NCBI GenBank assembly: GCA_011947345.1
Contig: JAAVTG010000337.1
Coordinates: 1 to 64,000 of the forward strand
Reading direction: 5' to 3'
Length of the DNA: 64,000 nt
Source of the DNA: Phytophthora quininea
Lineage: Eukaryota > Oomycota > Peronosporomycetes > Peronosporales > Peronosporaceae
A program made the translations under genes and the position numbers. Below the pieces are notes generated by a model. The model was not told the DNA's origin. It did not search any database and saw only the letters and a program-made list of their open reading frames with translations. Positions 34,789 to 45,060 of this stretch are shown piece by piece (within the stretch, counting starts at the first letter, position 1; each line of letters starts with the position of its first letter).

Positions 34789-35055
34789 ATGGCGTCCAAT
34801 AAATTAAATTATTACTGGGAGGATGTAAAGCGTGAATTTGAACATTTCGTTGTTTCGTTGTTGGAATATCTTTACTGGTGGGTACAAAAGATGCAACCCC
34901 AATTCTTGACCACAGCCACTCCAGCATTTTCTGTGCTGCACCGGATAAAGCGTAACGATCTCGGAAACAACGGGCCAAGCGGAAGCGCGACGACAAGAAC
35001 GACAGTCATACGATTCTTGGGTAAATTCCGATTAATTCGTGCTCGTTTCGCTTGA
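34789..35055 (+). CDS. Short hypothetical ORF divergent from the SNF2 gene
   Basis: 88 codons from ATG 34789 (MASNKLNYYWEDVKREFEHF). No family recognised, AT-richer than the genes around it. May be chance or a transposon fragment. Confidence 0.2.
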   Translation: MASNKLNYYWEDVKREFEHFVVSLLEYLYWWVQKMQPQFLTTATPAFSVLHRIKRNDLGNNGPSGSATTRTTVIRFLGKFRLIRARFA

Positions 35056-35799
35056 TACCATATCCATCAGCGCCGTGAGCGCGGACTGTGGCCGGAGGTC
35101 AACTTCAGCCTCAAAATGTTCTTTGCGTGTGAATCGGGTAATAACTTGAAGTCCAAAACGGAACAGCGATGAAAACAAAATAGCGATCTACACGTTGGCG
35201 ATGGTCGATCCGGGATCAGCTGCGCAAGAGTAATGAAACGCCACCCTGCTTCTGCATTCTGTCCAGCAACAGTACATGTGTTTGCGGTCTTCCTTCTCAG
35301 CGTCAATATCAGTATCAATGAAGCCTCCAATTTGCAGTACCGAGTGTTCATTGCATCCCGTCATTTTCATTCTTTAATTTTTAAGCTACGTAGATAGTGC
35401 ACAATTATTTGCAAAGCTTTTAATCGGCCAAGCTTGGCTGGTGCGTGTCGAGCTGCGTTGGGCACTGCGAAGTCAATACCCCGTCGAGTGCAATCCACAG
35501 TAGTGACTGACTGAAACGCTTGACAGCGGTGCTCCAGCTCATATCAACATTAATCAACAGCGTCTGTGGACCGGCCGTAGCAATCATCTCTAATAGGAGA
35601 TAGTGCTCGTGAGCATTTGTTATGCCAACCCCTCGCAACAGCCCCTGGACCTCTTGATCGAGATCCTGACGCTTTCACTGAGGACAAGCTGACCAGTTTT
35701 CGGGGAGCTAACATCCCTGGCAAAGTGCTGGCGTAGATTGACGCGAAGAATAGACCAAAGCAAACAGACCGCCTAGAATAATTCGTCAACCCAAGTGTA
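35056..35799. other. Gene-poor stretch, nothing firmly recognised
   Basis: No long plausible frame and no RNA gene seen. Degraded Copia sequence may start within its right third. Confidence 0.3.
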
Positions 35800-35955
35800 T
35801 TTTCTTCAAGCACGACGGGTCCGTACATGATTATTGTCGGTGTGTACGTTGATGAGCTACTCGTGACAACTAGGCATGAGGTTTTTGGAAGATGCTGTCT
35901 CTCTCTTTATTAAGAGCCTCGGGTATATCAGCAAGTTTCCGCGGTGTGGATGCAA
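35800..35955 (+). pseudogene. Copia-type reverse transcriptase remnant
   Basis: Plus-strand MIIVGVYVDELLVTT (35827-35871) is the YVDDLL catalytic region of Copia reverse transcriptase with the second Asp changed to Glu. A shifted frame continues EDAVSLFIKSLGYISKF, the usual following block. The element is decayed. Confidence 0.6.
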
Positions 35956-35956
35956 T

Positions 35957-36294
35957 ACGACCATCGTCGCATCAAAACTAACACTACTTTCATAGTCGGT
36001 TCGAAGCACGTAAATAAGCGGCTTCTTGCCTTCTCCGTAATATCGTTTAACTGCCGCAAATTTGTCCGTTGCTGCATCTTCAGTGCGTACGAGGAATACC
36101 CGGCAATCGTTACAGTGATTGGTCAACGAATTTAGCCGTATTCGATTCCCCGATCTCACGGTGTAATAGGACCCTTCAGGTCTAACAAAAATACAGCCGA
36201 CCTCATTAATGAGAGAATGATCTCGAGTATCCTTCTTAATCTGTTTGTTCTTTAACTGCTTGCTTTCTCCACATGTTAAACAGCTCTCTTTCAC
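35957..36294 (-). pseudogene. Copia-type integrase remnant, opposite strand
   Basis: Minus-strand frame with CLTCGESKQLKNKQIKKDTR (integrase zinc-binding end), SGNRIRLNSLTNHCN and LIYVLRTDYE, in the order of the Copia GAG-pre-integrase/integrase core. Degenerate, with catalytic residues altered. Confidence 0.5.
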
Positions 36295-37566
36295 CGTATC
36301 CGTTAACGTGTTTCCAAGGGCAGGAGCTGTTCTATCATGTCATAGGCCAAGTGGCCAATTCGTCATCGAGATCGAATACCTTTTGGTCACTTTCTGCTTG
36401 TCTTTTGCCTGGAGCCTACACCAACGTCAATACGTTAGCATCGTCCTTCCCTTCCGCCGCGCACGACCAGTGGAGCACGACTCCACTCATTAAGCGATTT
36501 TCGACACTCTTCCTTGACCGTATCACCTTCAATCACCCTTAATATCATGTTAGTTGCAGCAATCTGTGGGGCTCCGTCAATCGTGTCGCTGATACAACCT
36601 TGGACCACTCCTCGCCTTGTGTATGAGGACACGAATTAATCCGAATATCGACATTCTTTTTCTGCGCTCGATGATGTTCTCTTGCGCTGAAGTTCTTTCA
36701 TCTTCGCTACGTTTCCGATCTTCAAAGAAATTGGCTCTTGCGATCTCCAGCAAGAAATGACAAGCCCGAGATATTCGCGCCCAACGTGCGACGTAGCTGT
36801 GAATTCCGCCTCCATCGCCTATAGTCCCTGAAAGCAGAAATGGAGCAATGTGTCCCTGATCTTGGATAAAGTCACAACTTTGTCAACATCAAAAGCTTGC
36901 CGAAGGATCCGAGAGAATACTTGAACTTGGGTTTGGGTGCGACAGACAAGGGATTGGTCGTGCCGAAAGACAAAACGAGTTTACACCGGAACCAAAGAGA
37001 AAACCGTGAGGCTTAGAAAATTGGACCCGTCGACATGGAAACTGACTTCGTGTGGCATCTTGGAAAATAAAGGGTACAATCTGAGCCACTGCATTGACGC
37101 AGGACAACGTATTTGATGCGGAAAGAGATAACACCGTGCTCATTGTGTCGACAAAGCGGAGAAGATTCAGCGGATATCATCATGTCTGCGATGAATAAGC
37201 AGCGCCAGGAAGGGCCGGATAACGTAAAGAGGGTCTCTATCGCGACAGTCATGCTCGGCTAAATACCGCCTCGCTTTTTCGTTCTACGAGCTGTACAATC
37301 GAGTTAACACCTCTGTTTGTTTGGGGAAGTCTATGTTGACAATTTGTCTCGAGAGACTGCGGTGCGCGTGTCCGGTGTGCGGCTGCCACGCTTGATGTAT
37401 GTCATTAGTGAAGAGGCACACGTGCTGGATTCCGATTGGACAAGAGGTTAAAGTGGATTGGGCGGGCTTTGTGTAAGGGAATATATTAATTTGCGTTTAT
37501 ATAAAAACCAAGTGTATTTAACAGCGTTACCGCTACAGCGTCCCAGCTACATTGAGCGTACCCGTA
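36295..37566. other. Transposon-derived non-coding stretch with a Copia RNase H trace
   Basis: On the minus strand at 36815-36762, MEAEFTATSHVGREYLGL resembles the SSxEAEYxA block of Copia RNase H. Above it (36889-37143) are weakly similar frames. Nothing intact. Confidence 0.4.
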
Positions 37567-37580
37567 GGTTTTTGCATATT

Positions 37581-37599
37581 AAAGGCTTTCAGAGGTACC
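37581..37599 (+). repeat. Left terminal inverted repeat of the Harbinger element (core)
   Basis: Pairs with 40470-40488. Confidence 0.65.
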
Positions 37600-37796
37600 A
37601 GAAAATCACTTTGACGTAGCTCAAAAAGGCGTTTCACTTCTACGTGCATTTCATTACGGTCTTTTCCATCTTGCTGTTGTTCAGACACGTGTGGTTTTGA
37701 ATCCACGTAGACAAATACACGCATGCTGATCGAGAATGTATGTAGCATTTCAAACCCGCTTCAACTTGATCATTGAGAGCGGCGTGCAAGACAGCG

Positions 37797-38850
37797 ATGG
37801 ACTTGACGGTGGCAGATGACGACGCCTGGGTACCGTACCTGCTTCTCAGGAAACGAAACTCTACGCTATCGTACAGAGACCGCGTCCTGGTGCCAGACTT
37901 TCGTTTAAACGTGCGAGCAATGTCCGGCATCGAAGCAAAGGACCAATTCCGGTTCTCAATCAGCACACTGCAGACTGTGGTGCGTTTTTAAGCTTCCGGA
38001 CTTCTTCACAAATCATGAAGGCATTGTGAGCAACGCGTTGGAAGGACTCGACATTTTGTGTCGTCGGCTGTCGTTCCCCTGTCGATGGATTGATATGGCC
38101 GCCATGTTCGGCCACGCTCCTGCAACTCTGTGCCATATTTTCTACCACGTTGTGGAGCATTTGGACGAGCATTTCTCGGACTTGCTTTTCTTGGACACCG
38201 CGCGCATATCGATCAACATTGACCACTACTGCAGTGCAATCGCTGCGAAGGATCCCGATACGATTACCGGCGTGTGGAGCTTCATCGACGGCACGGTTCG
38301 CCCTATTTGTCGCCCAGGAAAGGGCCAACAAGCAGTCTTCAACGGCCATAAGAGAGTCCACGCGATGAAGTTCCAGACAGTCGTTGCCCCGGACGGTATC
38401 ATTTGTCAGTTGTTTGGACCAGTAGATGGTCGCTGCCACGACCTGTTCATGCTTGGCAAAAGCGGACTCAAGGAGGCACTGGAGGCAAACTCAGCGTTTC
38501 GTGGAAAGGTAATTTACGGCGATCCGGCTTTCGGATGCAACAATCTGTTTTGCTGTCCGTACAAAGGCTGTCAATTAGATGTCAATGAAGCTGCTGTGAA
38601 CGCGGCTATGAGCGCGGTGCGGGAGTCTGTCGAATGGTGCTACGGACAAGTGAATCGCGATTTTTCATTCCTCGATTTCAAGCGTCAACAAGCTGTCGGA
38701 ACACCACCTGTTGCAACGTTCTACAGGATTGGCATCTTGCTCACAAACTGCGTTACCATCGCCAATGGCAGCAACACAAACTCAAGGTACTTCAAATGTT
38801 CTCCACCTTCTTTCGAGGAGTACTTTACTACTACACGCGACGCGCAGTGA
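37797..38850 (+). pseudogene. PIF/Harbinger DDE transposase, one frame break
   Basis: Frame 1 starts at ATG 37797 (MDLTVADDDAW) and reaches FRFSISTLQTVVRF. The run TTTTT at about 37984-37988 then shifts it; with four T it continues KLPDFFTNHEGIVSNALEGL in the second frame to TGA 38848-38850. The catalytic Asp residues are in WSFIDGTVRP and VIYGDPAFGC and the Glu in ESVEWCYGQ, matching the DDE_Tnp_4 order. GHKRVHAMKFQTVV and FYRIGILLTNC are also typical. About 350 aa. It is complete apart from that run, so it may be functional if the run is an error. Confidence 0.78.
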
Positions 38851-38946
38851 TGAAGCTTTTTTGTTTTGTTTCAGCACTACATCAAACAGAAAAATATATA
38901 TATTAAAAAAATAGCTAGAACCAGCTCGTTTGGAAACGAGTCTCAA

Positions 38947-40207
38947 CTACTGCCGTTGTTGCTGCTGCATAACCAACTGTCGAAGTAGAGCGACCACTTC
39001 TTTGCGGATCTCCACGTCAGCATGGCGATTGTTTGATCCCTCACGCCTCATGGCTAGTTCTTGAGCCCATCTTATCTCCTTGTTTTCAGCCAGTTCCTTC
39101 TTGAACGCCATTTCTGTTTCCCAACGCATCTTGTTCTCAGCGAACTTCTTATCTCCGACGGCAAACAAGTGCTCCTGCCTGACCTTTTTCTCCTCTCTCA
39201 TCTCCATTTGAAAGTCGAGGTAATCTCCTAGCTCGGAGTTCTCACCAGCCGACGAGTTGCCAACCGAACCTCTGGAAATTCTGGAACGAGCGCCGACATT
39301 TGACTCAGCATGACCCACGCTTGACTCGATCGCAGTAAACTCCGCGAGCTCTTGATCTTCATCAATCGCAGCCATCAGATTATCTTGGTGTGCTCAACTT
39401 GCTATCTCCGAGTCGTTGCCTTCCAGTGAACTGCGCTGGCATCTTCGTTTTATTGCTTGGTCACGCAAAATCTCGCCTTGGGTCTGTAAACGAGCGGTTT
39501 TCCACTTCGCTGCTACTTTTCGTGTCTTTTGGTCTCACTGGTGATGTTCATCTGCATGGAGATATCGGTGGGAAGTTGTTTTAGCTCTTCGTACGTCTCT
39601 GAAGATCCTGACCTCTTCCGAAAAGCACTGTCTGTTGTTGTGAACTTTTCCGCGAGGAATTTCAGCCGTTCCTTGACCGTCCGATCCGATAGCTTAGCGC
39701 CGTGTTTCTTCCCAAGTTTGTCCGCCATCTTTTAATACAGCGGGCCTTTACGGCCATGGGCTGCCGCAAACGGTCGGAGATTGATGGTCTCCTTCAACAG
39801 ATCTAGGTCCGCTTCTTGGGTAAAGTGAAAGTTCTTCCGTGTCATCTTCCCTTTGTGCTCTTCTTAGCCTTGCCCTTCGCGACACTTGGAGCTGGATCTT
39901 GATCTTGGTTGCTGGCAGAATCAGGTTGTTTTCCACGTGCACTTGCAGCTCGACTCAATGGCAGCGGGGTGGAAGGCATGGCTGCAACTGACTCAACGCC
40001 AGCACTCTTCCCGAGAATCTCTGCGCATTGTTTGCTGCAGGCACGAGTCGACAGCTCGTCATCGAAAACCAGGTTCGGATACATGTGGTGAACTACGCGC
40101 TGGCACTGAGAACACGGAGCACCGTCCACAAATTCACTCTTTCCACTGGACACTCGATGTACGCGCACTTCCCCTCCACGCGGATCCTGCTCAGCTGCTC
40201 CGGACAT
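38947..40207 (-). pseudogene. Harbinger Myb/MADF-like accessory ORF, degraded
   Basis: Minus strand. The first frame (ATG 40207 to 39842) has a CSQCQRVVHHMYP zinc-like motif and a basic end KAKKSTKGR. The next frame continues KNFHFTQEADLDLLKETINL, then LY followed by a stop at about 39734, then KMADKLGKKHGAKLSDRTVK and RLKFLAEKF, a Myb/SANT-like DNA-binding region. A last frame, ATG 39375, is a Glu/Lys-rich helix with RWETEMAFKKELAENKE. At least two frame shifts and one stop are seen. In PIF/Harbinger elements this protein helps the transposase bind DNA and enter the nucleus. Confidence 0.65.
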
Positions 40208-40469
40208 CTTGTGCCGCCCTTCTGTGGTCGTGCAGCGTCATCGTATCCGCGTTATATGCTGTCGCCTTGGGGTAATCGCCGTCCTGTGTCACTTGTTCCA
40301 TGTCTGAGCTGTAGTAAATGCGTCAGAAGTCAGTCCAATGCAGTACGTAACTCATATACGCAAGTGAAGGGTGTCTTGCGGGTTTACAGGAAGTGAAAAG
40401 CACGTCTATGAGCCAAAGGTGAAAAAATGTTTTTGCAGCGTACATTCGATACTGCTTTTTGCATTTCCC

Positions 40470-40488
40470 GGTGCCTCTGAAAGCCTCT
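40470..40488 (-). repeat. Right terminal inverted repeat of the Harbinger element (core)
   Basis: Pairs with 37581-37599. Confidence 0.65.
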
Positions 40489-40503
40489 ATTCAAGAGAAA
40501 ACC

Positions 40504-42567
40504 AAGGAGGTTACCAAATACGTTTAACTAAATTAATTTCACTTTCGGATTAATTAACTACTGCGTACTTCGCGGCCAAGCTTTGCCCGCATGTTCAAGT
40601 GTCCACACAAGGAACGTCTTACCTGGTACGATACCACACATCTCGGACGTAGCAAACAATTGTATCTAAACCCATCATTAGCGCCACCTCAAGCTTCGCT
40701 CACTATGCATTCAGGACCACCTTCGACTTCGTCCACGCGATCAACAGCCATACGGTTTACCTAAGCGTGATCCACACGTAGCATCTCCACCTACCACCCT
40801 TCGACTTGCCTGTTGTAATAACACCAGAAAGTGGATCCACCTTCACATCTTCGCCCCATGAAAATCGCTCGCAGTTATAGCATAACCCATTTGGCGCACG
40901 AATTTGATCCCCCATTATATGAATCCGCTCCCAAGGCCTTGATAAAGCTCTGTAATATCTAATGTCAAACGGATGCATTGTGTCCCGGGGTCGGTCTGAC
41001 GGCTGATCAGACAGATCCGCTGGCCGTTCCGCGAACGGTTGCGGATGAAGGTGCAGTGGCTGCAAGCCCGATGACTGCTGGTCCTGGATTGGCTGAAAAT
41101 GATGCCAGGCCTTGGAGAGTCTAGCACAAATCAATTTGACGCAGCAGAAGGAGAGGCGACGGCAGCGGCCGTGCCTGCGAACGGCGACCAAGGGGGCGAC
41201 AACGCGGGTCGTCGGGATAGAAGGCAGGTGGCGACGGAGCTGGGTGTCGGCTCGTGGGCAGAGGGGGCGTCAAGTCCGAGGGCTGAATGCGCGGAGGCTA
41301 GGAGAAGGCCGATCGAGCGTGCAGCCAGGAATGTTGGGCGCTAGGAGCCGCCAGGAGCCAGGGACGGAACGAGTGCGAGCACGCCTGAGGGTCTGACGTG
41401 CTACCTGCAGCTCGAAGGGCCGGAGGAATGGCTGGGAGCGTGGGTGCGTGAGTGCGAGAGCTGGAAGGCGTTGCGGGATTTTGCTTTTTCACTTTAGCTT
41501 TTGCTCGTTCGTGAGCAGGTCGACTAACACCAAAGAGAGGGGAACGGTTGTCTCGGCCAGCCAGCCCAAGGAAGTACTTCGATAATCAGTTAATCGACAG
41601 CTTTTCTACTCTACGCTTTGACTCCGTACTGCCGTTCCGGAACGGTCTCGTCGTCCATCTCTCGCCAGTCCAAGCGCCCAGCTACAAACCAAGCAGAAGA
41701 CCCTTAACAAATTTTATTTGGCTCGGGGCGCCACGGCACGCCGATCCCCGCGCGGTCTAGCCAGCAGCGCGAGCGTACCGCCACGACCATCCCCGGCCCG
41801 ACCCGGGACAATTGCCTATTGACAAAAATGCCTTAGGCTCGAAAATTCTGTCCAGCTGTCATTGCTGTTGCTATTGTATCGCGGTTGACGGGCCACCGGA
41901 GATTGGCGAGCACCCCAATACCGTATCCCACTTGCTGGTATCCGCAGTAGGCTTGCAATGTAGCAAACCACGAGGTGCAGCTCGCAATGCCTCGTGGGGC
42001 ACTATGGCCCAAGACATTGAAACGCTCGTCCCCAGCCCGTCTTAAAAGCTTTCACTCTGGGGTGATCTTGCGTCGCTGGAAAGGCTTTCTCCGTTTTCGC
42101 TGTCAGATCCTTCAGCAGATCCATGAGCTGCGTGTACTTCTACCTTGACACCTTCGCTTTTTCGACGAGTCTGGCCCTTTCGCGGTGGTCTCTTGGTGAG
42201 TCAATCCTACGTCGCGAGGATTATTTTCACCGCTTGTTGAGCTCATAAACAGTTCGTAGCTGAGTCGATTTACCTCGTGGGCTCACTCGTGGCATGATTC
42301 AAATATTACAGGGTACTTGACAGTCATCTAGGACTGACTCAGCATCGGCTGCCTCCCGTTTATTTGATGGTATCACCATCGATTTTATGGGATTTTGACA
42401 AGTGTATGGGGCGTTTCCTCCGACAAGGCTAATGCCCCAGTCGTCAGGCCTGTGGCCGGCGAGCTAATCAGGAGCGGAAGCGATTTTGTGAGGCTTAGAA
42501 AGGACAGGCGGCAAATCTACATGATCTTTCCGCATGGATTTGAAAAGTAGAAGAACAAAGACAACAT
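40504..42567. other. Gene-poor stretch, no gene recognised
   Basis: The longest frame is on the minus strand (40757-41191, with LCYNCERFSWGEDVKVDP), of unknown origin and possibly retroelement-derived. A small inverted repeat CCACGAGG/CCTCGTGG lies near 41968-41997. No RNA gene seen. Confidence 0.35.
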
Positions 42568-42648
42568 CGACACCTGTGAGGTTTGAACTCACGCGGGTTA
42601 CCCCAATGGATTTCAAGTCCATCGCCTTAACCACTCGGCCAAGCTGTC
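42568..42648 (-). tRNA. tRNA-Ser (UGA anticodon)
   Basis: 81 nt with the long variable arm of serine tRNAs. Minus-strand sequence begins GACAGCTTGGCCGAGTGG; the anticodon loop is CTTGAAA with TGA; the T-loop is TTCAAAC; discriminator G. The acceptor stem has one mismatch (G5-G68). A TTTTC follows at about 42541-42545, a Pol III stop. Not part of the Ala array. Confidence 0.88.
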
Positions 42649-42708
42649 ATTATTGTCAGAGGTGGATATTATTTTACTTCATAATCTTTGCTTTGACAGT
42701 GGTCCCCT

Positions 42709-42773
42709 ACTTACCCTTTTCTACGAATCCTTAATTTCATTCTGTGTCGAAGGATTCCTAGAAAAGGGTAAGT
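42709..42773. repeat. Near-perfect 24-bp inverted repeat (hairpin)
   Basis: Left arm 42709-42732, right arm 42750-42773, one mismatch, 17-nt loop. Arm core CTTACCCTTTTCTA. Lies about 60 bp upstream of the tRNA-Ser gene relative to its transcription. Confidence 0.75.
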
Positions 42774-44123
42774 GGTTATTCTCTGAAAAGAGTGGCTCCC
42801 TTGGAGGATGGTAGGGGCTAAATTGAGGGTCTCCTGATCACGGATCGAATAAGTCTGGGTTTCACGATGACTATAATCACGGCAATTAGGGTTAAATTAA
42901 CTCTATTCAAGTTTGTTAGATACATCGTAGATGTGTGGCGTTCATGTTGCCAGAGCGGAAGTCGATAATCGCAGCAAAGCAGCCAAGAGATTCAACTAGG
43001 AAACTGCAAAAAGTTCAAAATTGTAGCGTGCTCTATCATAGTTTCGTCCACACCAGCACTAAAACTATGATCGAAACTAATTTCAGGGTTACTTGGTCTC
43101 AGACGAACGTAGCCATTCTTCAGGAGAAATTCTACAATCTTCACAAAAGATATGTTTTACAAAGTCCAGCGATTAATTATTGTGTTTGGTGGCATGGCAA
43201 TGAACACCATCACGTCAGCGTCTAAAAACTTGAGGAATGGAAGCCTTTCAAAATTCGACTATCCAGTGTATCATTTATTTTTGCGAACAAGTTTTGTATG
43301 CCAGGTGCGAGCACCTAGCCCCAAAAATGATCACAAACAACATGTCGATGTCCATCAAAACCATACGCAATGTTTTCGAAAGCTGCCTTTTCCGCCACCC
43401 CAACAAAAGGAAGTTGGTGTAGCGCTGGGTTGTGAGGAAGAAGGACTTGTGGTTAAGATTGGAAAATAAAAACGAGTGTGATTGAGTTAGTGCTAGCTGC
43501 TTTTCCTGGTGCTCTCTGCTCCTGCACTCCTGTCCACTAAACCTCCTGTTCTTATCCTTGTATCCAGTTCTGAATAGAAATGCGCCTACGTAAAAACACA
43601 CGCTCATCACCCTCAAACACACACTGGTTTGGATACACACGAGTCGCACGATTGTACGCACACCCGAGTCTTACAATTGTGCTTACACAAGCGGTTAAAC
43701 ACCCGCTAACACCACCCGACGTCTTCGATGTGCGGCTGCGCGTTTTTTCGAATTACTGTGTCGTTCTCTCTGGATTCGGCCAGCGGGAATGACTGCGGGC
43801 GCAAGCTATAAAGCATGCTGCATTGGTGTGCTTGCTTCATTTCTACTCTGCCCCCGTCGAAGCAAAAAGCTCTGCGAGCTCTTTAGAATTCCACCGGCAC
43901 TGATGTCGTTGCCGATTCAACAATTCCGTAGTCGATCGCTATTTAGACGCACTTGAACGCCGCACAAAGACGGTAACTCAGAGAGGGCACATGATTGCTG
44001 CCTTGAGTTAGTAGATTAAGCATCGCGATAACTTCGGCTCAAGAATAGGGCATGGAATCAGCCGAGCGTTGCTATCAACTACGTTTACCGTATGATTTTC
44101 CCCTCGTTAAACACTACCACCCG
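42774..44123. other. Gene-poor stretch left of the tRNA array
   Basis: No frame with family resemblance, no RNA gene. Several CACACAC-rich stretches at 43595-43665. Confidence 0.35.
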
Positions 44124-44371
44124 CGCCGAAACAGCACATGCTAGCGCAGCAAGCCGCGCGACCACGTCTTGTCCGTCATCTTACCGGCGCTCGCATTCAC
44201 GACCACGCTCTCCAACTCGCACCATTAAACTTCCGCAGGACCGACGATTCCTCGACTGCCATTCGGCGCTGGCTAATTATGGGCTATCTCGCAAGTGGGA
44301 CCGCCAATCCGATGAACGGACACCTTAGGTGGTCGCACGGCTTGCTGTGCTAGCATGTGCTGTTTCGGGGC
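44124..44371. repeat. Inverted junction at the left edge of the tandem array
   Basis: 44124-44328 is the reverse complement of an internal array segment (compare 48592-48795). From 44331 the array runs in its normal direction. The first and last 40 bases (44124-44164 and 44331-44371) are inverted copies of each other, so the edge can fold into a hairpin with a loop of about 167 nt. Confidence 0.8.
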
Positions 44372-44622
44372 GGGTGGCAGTGTGCAGCGTGTAGTGAGGT
44401 AGTAGTAGGGTAGAGATGGTAAGATAAAGACTGAATTCATTTGCCGTCCCCCTAAGCGAATGTCAATCACTTCACTAATCCTTCACTCCATCAGTTCAAC
44501 TCGCAGCGAAAGATACTTCACATCGACCAACCATCAATCTTGCACAACAAGCGGAGGGGAGGGGGGCGTGTGTTGATTGGCGTGTTGGGGTGGTTTCGAG
44601 CGCTGTGTGTTGGAACGGGTGG

Positions 44623-44668
44623 CTGTATGTGCTGTATGTGCTGTATGTGCTGTATATGCTGTATGTGG
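44623..44668. repeat. CTGTATGTG short tandem repeat (representative copy)
   Basis: 9-bp period, 3-5 repeats depending on the unit, ending in a variant CTGTATATG. Present in every unit, about 200 bp before the tRNA. Confidence 0.85.
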
Positions 44669-44711
44669 CGAGCATTGTATGTGGTGTGCATGATTTGAAG
44701 TGGGTACGTTT

Positions 44712-44768
44712 TTGTTGCGTTATTGCGTTATTGCGTTGTTGCGTTGTTGCGTTGTTGCGTTGTTGCGT
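44712..44768. repeat. TTGCGTTG/TTGCGTTA short tandem repeat (representative copy)
   Basis: 8-bp period, about 100 bp upstream of each tRNA. Copy number differs strongly between units (about 3 to 8). Confidence 0.85.
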
Positions 44769-44866
44769 GCGGATGACGTGTGGGCCGTGGGTGGGCCGTG
44801 GGTAGGCTGTGGTTGTCGGTTGTGAATCTGAGCGCGTCGATTGGTTGATAATGGTGTTTCGTTTGT

Positions 44867-44939
44867 GGGCGCTTAGCTCAAATGGTAGAGCGCCCGCTTC
44901 GCATGCGGGAGGTAAGGGGATCGATACCCCTAGTGTCCA
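44867..44939 (+). tRNA. tRNA-Ala (CGC anticodon), array copy 1
   Basis: 73 nt folding as a complete cloverleaf: acceptor GGGCGCT with AGTGTCC, D-stem GCTC/GAGC, anticodon stem CCCGC/GCGGG with loop TTCGCAT, T-stem AGGGG/CCCCT, discriminator A. The G3:U70 pair, the main alanine identity element, is present. The T-loop is ATCGATA, with A54 and A60 as in eukaryotic initiator tRNAs instead of T54 and a pyrimidine. A-box TAGCTCAAATGG is good; B-box GGATCGATACC departs from consensus at two positions. TTTT at 44940-44943 is a Pol III terminator directly after the gene. Confidence 0.93.
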
Positions 44940-45003
44940 TTTTCACCACTTTCGTCATTTTGCACACTTTTTGTCATTCCCGTGCATACACTTTTAACGC
45001 CTT

Positions 45004-45060
45004 TTCGCTCGTTTCGCTCGTTACGCTTGTTACGCTCGTTACGCTCGTTACGCTCGTTTC
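45004..45060. repeat. TTACGCTCG short tandem repeat (representative copy)
   Basis: 9-bp period, starting about 65 bp after the tRNA. Stable in number between units. Confidence 0.85.

Larger units (their letters stand above)
37567..40503 (+). mobile_element. PIF/Harbinger transposon
   Basis: Ends identified by an inverted match: AAAGGCTTTCAGAGGTACC at 37581-37599 against GGTGCCTCTGAAAGCCTCT at 40470-40488 (17 of 19 pairing), with GGTTTT/AAAACC just outside. It encloses a DDE transposase (plus) and a Myb-like accessory ORF (minus), the usual two-gene layout. A short A/T-rich target duplication could not be fixed. Confidence 0.7.

Noticed and set aside
40757..41191. 144-codon minus-strand ORF
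   Set aside because: No recognisable family, uneven composition and no supporting context; left as unannotated sequence.
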